Part shown: one piece after another, positions 5,860 through 8,302 of the stretch
How positions within the stretch are numbered: position 1 is the stretch's first letter
Layout of the letters: each line of letters opens with the position of its first letter
Assembly: GCA_021826605.1 (NCBI GenBank)
Contig: JAKAZF010000096.1
Span: forward strand, 1 to 8,302
Length of the DNA: 8,302 nucleotides
Source of the DNA: Planctomycetota bacterium
GTDB taxonomy: Bacteria; Planctomycetota; Phycisphaerae; WQYP01
Direction: 5' to 3'
Made by a program: the position numbers and the translations under genes
Notes under the pieces: model-generated
Told to the model about the DNA's origin: nothing
Databases searched by the model: none
Seen by the model: the letters and a program-made list of their open reading frames with translations, nothing else

Positions 5860-6831
5860 ATGGAATGTGGCATGGCCGGAAAAAAACGCAACACGCCCCA
5901 GTTTGATATCGAAAAATCTCTCCATGATCGCCGGTTGGAACAGGTTATATTCCGGCACGGAACTTTGGCCACGGTAATTAAATCCATCGGCTATTATGGA
6001 CTTTCCGCACTGATCTGGCCGCGATTTATTGCGCCCAAACGCTGGAAGCTTACGCGTTTTGACGTTGCGATGCCGTATCTTCCGGCCGCATTTGACGGCT
6101 ATAAAATGGCCCAATTAACAGATTTGCATACCGGTCGCACCGATCAGAGCTACTTGCGCCGGGTGATAAGCGAACTGGTGGCGGAGAAGCCGGATATCAT
6201 TGTCATTACCGGTGATTTAATTGAATATCGCGGCGGTTCGCTGGATAAGCTTGAATCGCTGTTGCCAATGCTCTGCGCCGGCGATGGTGTGGTGGCCATT
6301 TTCGGCAATCATGATTATCACGAATATTCCTGGCGGCATGTCGGGCCCCGCTCTGCGCATCGTGCGATTCATAAGCGTTTGCGCAAGCTGCTGGATAAAC
6401 ACCGGATCAAACTGCTGTGCAATACGCAGCACACCGTTGAGCGCGGTGCAGCCAGGCTTTACATTGTCGGAATGGATGAACTCTGGACCGGCAACGCCGA
6501 TGGCCAGGCCGCTTTTGCCGCCGTGCCGGAACGCGCGGCGTGTGTTTGCCTGCAGCATAACCCGGACGGATACGAAATGCTGCGAGACTATCCGTGGCAA
6601 TTAATGCTCTGCGGCCATACCCACGGCGGGCAGGTTCACCTCCCGCTGGTGGGTTCGCTTTTTGTACCCATGAAACATCGGCAATACATCCGCGGATGGT
6701 ACAGGCTTGCGCCCGATTCCCATGGTGCTCGAAAACAGATGTATGTCAGCAGTGGGCTGGGGCAAAGCGTCCCGATTCGTTTGCGTGTCCCGCCGGAGGC
6801 ATCGATCTTTACGCTGCGTGCAAAAGCCTGA
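5860..6831 (+). CDS. Calcineurin-like metallophosphoesterase (YaeI/YkuE type)
   Basis: The 323-residue protein carries the full two-metal phosphoesterase motif set: D-x-H at Asp88/His90 (LTDLHTG), GDL with Asp119, GNHD at 149-152, a metal-ligand His at 233 (LQHNPDG) and GHTHGGQ at 252-258 (His253, His255). It belongs to the membrane-associated branch typified by E. coli YaeI and B. subtilis YkuE, which also contains the chlamydial lipid A enzyme LpxG. A hydrophobic stretch at about 36-57 (ATVIKSIGYYGLSALIWPRF) precedes the catalytic domain and probably anchors or peripherally attaches it. Substrate cannot be assigned from sequence; a phosphodiester or lipid-linked phosphate is plausible. The start is uncertain between ATG 5860 and ATG 5872, neither with a strong ribosome site. 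It follows the TonB-like gene by 59 bases. Confidence 0.88.
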   Translation: MECGMAGKKRNTPQFDIEKSLHDRRLEQVIFRHGTLATVIKSIGYYGLSALIWPRFIAPKRWKLTRFDVAMPYLPAAFDGYKMAQLTDLHTGRTDQSYLRRVISELVAEKPDIIVITGDLIEYRGGSLDKLESLLPMLCAGDGVVAIFGNHDYHEYSWRHVGPRSAHRAIHKRLRKLLDKHRIKLLCNTQHTVERGAARLYIVGMDELWTGNADGQAAFAAVPERAACVCLQHNPDGYEMLRDYPWQLMLCGHTHGGQVHLPLVGSLFVPMKHRQYIRGWYRLAPDSHGARKQMYVSSGLGQSVPIRLRVPPEASIFTLRAKA

Positions 6832-6837
6832 ACATGC

Positions 6838-6860
6838 CGGTTGTGGAGAACAGCCAACCG
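6838..6860 (+). other. Hairpin between phosphoesterase and membrane protein genes
   Basis: CGGTTG (6838-6843) is exactly complementary to CAACCG (6855-6860) across an 11-base loop. There is no T-run behind it, so it is not a standard intrinsic terminator. It could stabilise a processed mRNA end or attenuate partly, or be chance. Confidence 0.25.
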
Positions 6861-6894
6861 CAAGAAATCTGATTCTGTATGGTATGATAAGAAT

Positions 6895-7575
6895 ATGAGC
6901 GACGCACAGGCAGCAAAACACGAGGCGGCGGCGACCGCACAAAATAAGGCCGGGGTGGTGGTCCTCGAACCGCTGTCTATTCCGCTGTTGGCTACCTGGG
7001 CAACGTGCGGTTTGTATATGCTCTTGCCGCCGACCATGACATTGGGGCCCCGGTGGTTGCTGCTGGCAGTCGTGACGGCGGTTTTAATTCCCTTGATTAT
7101 TTTCAGATTGCGGCATCGGTTTTTTCAGAGCCATGTCTGCGGTCACCTTACAGCCGGGATTATCACACTGTTTTCCGCATATTCGCTTTTTACACTGGTG
7201 CGGGATTTGCCGCACCATCATGATTCGCCTGTGCAGATGCTGGAGGCGGCCGGGTTGCTTTGGGTAATCAATATTCTGATTTTTGCGTTCTGGTATTGGC
7301 GGCTCGATGGCGGCGGACCGCATGCGCGGGCGAGCCGGGGGCATTATCAGACGGGCTGCTTCCTGTTTCCGCAGATGACAATGAAAAACAGCGATCCTTC
7401 CTGGTCGCCGCGCTTTTTGGATTATTTATTTGTCGCCTTTACCACCAGCACCGCCTTCTCTCCGACCGATACACCCGTTCTGTCCCGCTGGGCCAAATTG
7501 TTGACCATGTTGCAATCCATTATTTCTCTCGGTGTGGTGGTGCTGGTTGCCAGCCGGGCCATCAACATTATTTAA
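6895..7575 (+). CDS. Uncharacterised multi-pass membrane protein with FSPTDT motif
   Basis: From the ATG at 6895 the protein has 226 residues. After a polar N-terminus it shows hydrophobic segments at about 28-46, 52-71, 84-102, 115-135 and 203-220, with a further semi-hydrophobic stretch at 174-188. Two conserved-looking blocks stand out: WRLDGGGP (135-142) after the fourth segment, and LDYLFVAFTTSTAFSPTDT (175-193) followed by LSRWAKLLTMLQSIISL and a final RAINI. I know similar blocks from unnamed bacterial membrane proteins. The layout (Y-L-x-x-x-F-T ... D-T ... SR ... S ... N-I) recalls DUF1345 proteins, but that label is tentative. Function is unknown; a channel-like or transport role would be speculation. 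An upstream in-frame TTG at 6841 is less likely because it falls inside a hairpin. The gene follows the phosphoesterase by 63 bases. Confidence 0.8.
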   Translation: MSDAQAAKHEAAATAQNKAGVVVLEPLSIPLLATWATCGLYMLLPPTMTLGPRWLLLAVVTAVLIPLIIFRLRHRFFQSHVCGHLTAGIITLFSAYSLFTLVRDLPHHHDSPVQMLEAAGLLWVINILIFAFWYWRLDGGGPHARASRGHYQTGCFLFPQMTMKNSDPSWSPRFLDYLFVAFTTSTAFSPTDTPVLSRWAKLLTMLQSIISLGVVVLVASRAINII

Positions 7576-7604
7576 CCGCCGGTGTGCGGCCTGGTTGGCT
7601 GAAT

Positions 7605-7639
7605 GTTATCCCGGAATAACCGTTTACGGCTGTTTTCTT
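7605..7639 (+). terminator. Weak terminator-like element after the membrane protein gene
   Basis: Two small stems lie in tandem: GTTAT/ATAAC (7605-7609 with 7616-7620) and CCGT/ACGG (7620-7623 with 7626-7629). They are followed by a T-rich stretch (7631-7639, TGTTTTCTT). The stems are short and the second loop is only two bases, or four if the stem is three pairs, so termination would be inefficient at best. The position, 30 bases after the stop codon and before a new promoter candidate, suits the end of a transcription unit. Confidence 0.25.
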
Positions 7640-7672
7640 AAAAGGTTCCGGCCATATCAACATCGGCGGCCA

Positions 7673-7701
7673 TTGATTCTCCAGCCCCGACGCGCTAACA
7701 T
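7673..7701 (+). promoter_or_regulatory. Candidate promoter for the AAA+ ATPase gene
   Basis: TTGATT (7673-7678) and TAACAT (7696-7701) are separated by exactly 17 bases. Each hexamer has four of six consensus matches. The leader to the ATG at 7807 would be about 100 bases. Its presence in the only wide gap of the plus-strand cluster supports a separate transcription unit. Confidence 0.3.
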
Positions 7702-7730
7702 CTTTGGTTGGTTGGAGAGGTGAGTCGGTA

Positions 7731-7754
7731 ATGGCTGCCGCCGGTGCCTGCTGA
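7731..7754 (+). CDS. Possible seven-codon leader ORF before the ATPase gene
   Basis: ATG at 7731 opens MAAAGAC followed by TGA. It is preceded by a purine-rich GGAGAGGTGAG (7714-7724), a good Shine-Dalgarno match at six bases from the ATG. A minicistron in the leader could be regulatory, but the peptide shows no codon run typical of attenuation. Confidence 0.15.
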   Translation: MAAAGAC

Positions 7755-7794
7755 ATCATCGGCGACGGCAAATACATTCGTATGTTGGAACTTG

Positions 7795-7800
7795 AAGAGG
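7795..7800 (+). promoter_or_regulatory. Ribosome binding site of the AAA+ ATPase gene
   Basis: AAGAGG lies six bases upstream of the ATG at 7807. It supports that start over the in-frame ATG at residue 16. Confidence 0.65.
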
Positions 7801-7806
7801 ATTATC

Positions 7807-8302
7807 ATGGCCAAGGCTCCTGCCGCACGTACCGTTGGTGAATTGAAAACAATGTCGTATCGGCCATGTTCCGTTAAAGATGAGTTGCGTCGAAATGTCA
7901 TTGCGGCGCTGCGCAGCGGCCAGGAGCTGTTTCCGGGTATCGTGGGGTATCGCGATACCGTAATCCCGGAAGTGGTAAATGGCATTTTAAGCCGTCATGA
8001 CATGCTGTTTCTGGGTTTGCGCGGGCAGGCCAAAACGCGCCTGCTGCGGATGCTGCCTGACTTGCTGGATGAGTGGATCCCCGTTTTATCGCAATGTGAA
8101 ATACCTGATGACCCGCTGGAACCGCACTTGGCGTCGGGAAAGAAAATTATCGCGGAACAAGGCGATAATGCCGCCATTGAATGGGTTCACCGCAGCAATC
8201 GTTACCATGAAAAGCTCGCCACGCCGGATGTAACAATAGCGGATTTGATCGGTGAAATTGACCTCGTGCGGCATGCTCAGGGGCGATATTTATCGGACGA
8301 AA
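7807..8302 (+). CDS. Magnesium-chelatase-like AAA+ ATPase, N-terminal part (3' end outside window)
   Basis: The frame is open from the ATG at 7807 to the window end, giving 165 residues of a longer protein. After a short N-terminus (TVGELKTMSYRPCSVKDELR) it shows LFPGIVGYRDTVIPEVVNGIL, then the Walker A P-loop GLRGQAKT (70-77), then LLDEWIPVL, EIPDDPLEPH, and EKLATPDVTIADLIGEIDL (135-153). This series is typical of a ChlI/BchI-related ATPase family, often annotated as magnesium chelatase or sigma-54-interacting ATPase, about 450-500 residues long. Relatives commonly sit next to a von Willebrand factor A protein and act as MoxR-like chaperone pairs rather than in chlorophyll synthesis. The partner would lie beyond the window. 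Walker B and sensor motifs are not visible here. Confidence 0.88.
   Translation, partial: MAKAPAARTVGELKTMSYRPCSVKDELRRNVIAALRSGQELFPGIVGYRDTVIPEVVNGILSRHDMLFLGLRGQAKTRLLRMLPDLLDEWIPVLSQCEIPDDPLEPHLASGKKIIAEQGDNAAIEWVHRSNRYHEKLATPDVTIADLIGEIDLVRHAQGRYLSDE

Noticed and set aside
6841..6894. TTG-initiated N-terminal extension of the membrane protein (244 residues in total)
   Set aside because: The TTG lies in a hairpin arm, and the extra 18 residues are polar with no family-like pattern. The ATG at 6895 gives a normal polar start.
7576..7590. GC-rich hairpin immediately after the membrane protein stop (GCCG/CGGC, five-base loop)
   Set aside because: Only four base pairs and no following T-run, so it is not a credible intrinsic terminator on its own.
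7568..7777. 69-codon minus-strand frame in the gap before the ATPase gene
   Set aside because: Pro/Ala-rich without recognisable motif, extends into the membrane protein's end, and has no clear ribosome site. It looks like chance in GC-rich DNA.
7782..7841. Short frame starting at ATG 7782 (MLELEEDYHGQG...) overlapping the ATPase start
   Set aside because: It overlaps the ATPase coding start in another frame and has no ribosome site, while AAGAGG at 7795-7800 serves the ATG at 7807.

Overview
The window most resembles chromosome of a free-living Gram-negative bacterium, possibly Planctomycetota and perhaps class Phycisphaerae. This rests on gene content only: a TonB-type envelope protein, a secreted plant-type arabinofuranosidase, a TPR protein fused to an iron-trafficking-like domain, and a magnesium-chelatase-like AAA+ ATPase of a type I associate with that group. 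No rRNA, tRNA, transposase, integrase, prophage gene or CRISPR array was seen, and nothing marks the region as horizontally acquired.

Layout. (1) Positions 1-375 (+) hold the 3' end of a ComF-type phosphoribosyltransferase gene. (2) Converging on it after 39 bp, positions 415-2877 (-) encode a secreted multidomain GH51 alpha-L-arabinofuranosidase. (3) Positions 2878-3394 are a 517-bp divergent intergenic region with candidate promoters for both directions and an 18-bp near-palindrome. (4) From 3395 to 7575 five + strand genes follow with gaps of 58-78 bp: TPR/YggX-like fusion, greA, TonB-like protein, calcineurin-like phosphoesterase and a multi-pass membrane protein with a conserved FSPTDT motif. 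(5) After a 231-bp gap with a weak terminator-like element and a candidate promoter, an AAA+ ATPase gene starts at 7807 and runs off the end of the window.

How they fit together. The GH51 enzyme is a self-contained polysaccharide-degradation gene with its own regulatory region. The + strand cluster looks like a loosely spaced, possibly co-transcribed set of housekeeping and envelope genes: transcript-cleavage factor, iron handling, TonB energy transduction, metallophosphoesterase and membrane protein. No single pathway unites them. The TonB-like gene has no exbB or exbD beside it here. I do not see convincing evidence of a new multi-gene system. The most unusual items are the TPR-YggX-like fusion with four cysteines, the TonB-like protein with a long cytoplasmic N-terminus and a G8 tract before its functional domain, the near-palindrome upstream of the GH51 gene, and the FSPTDT membrane family.
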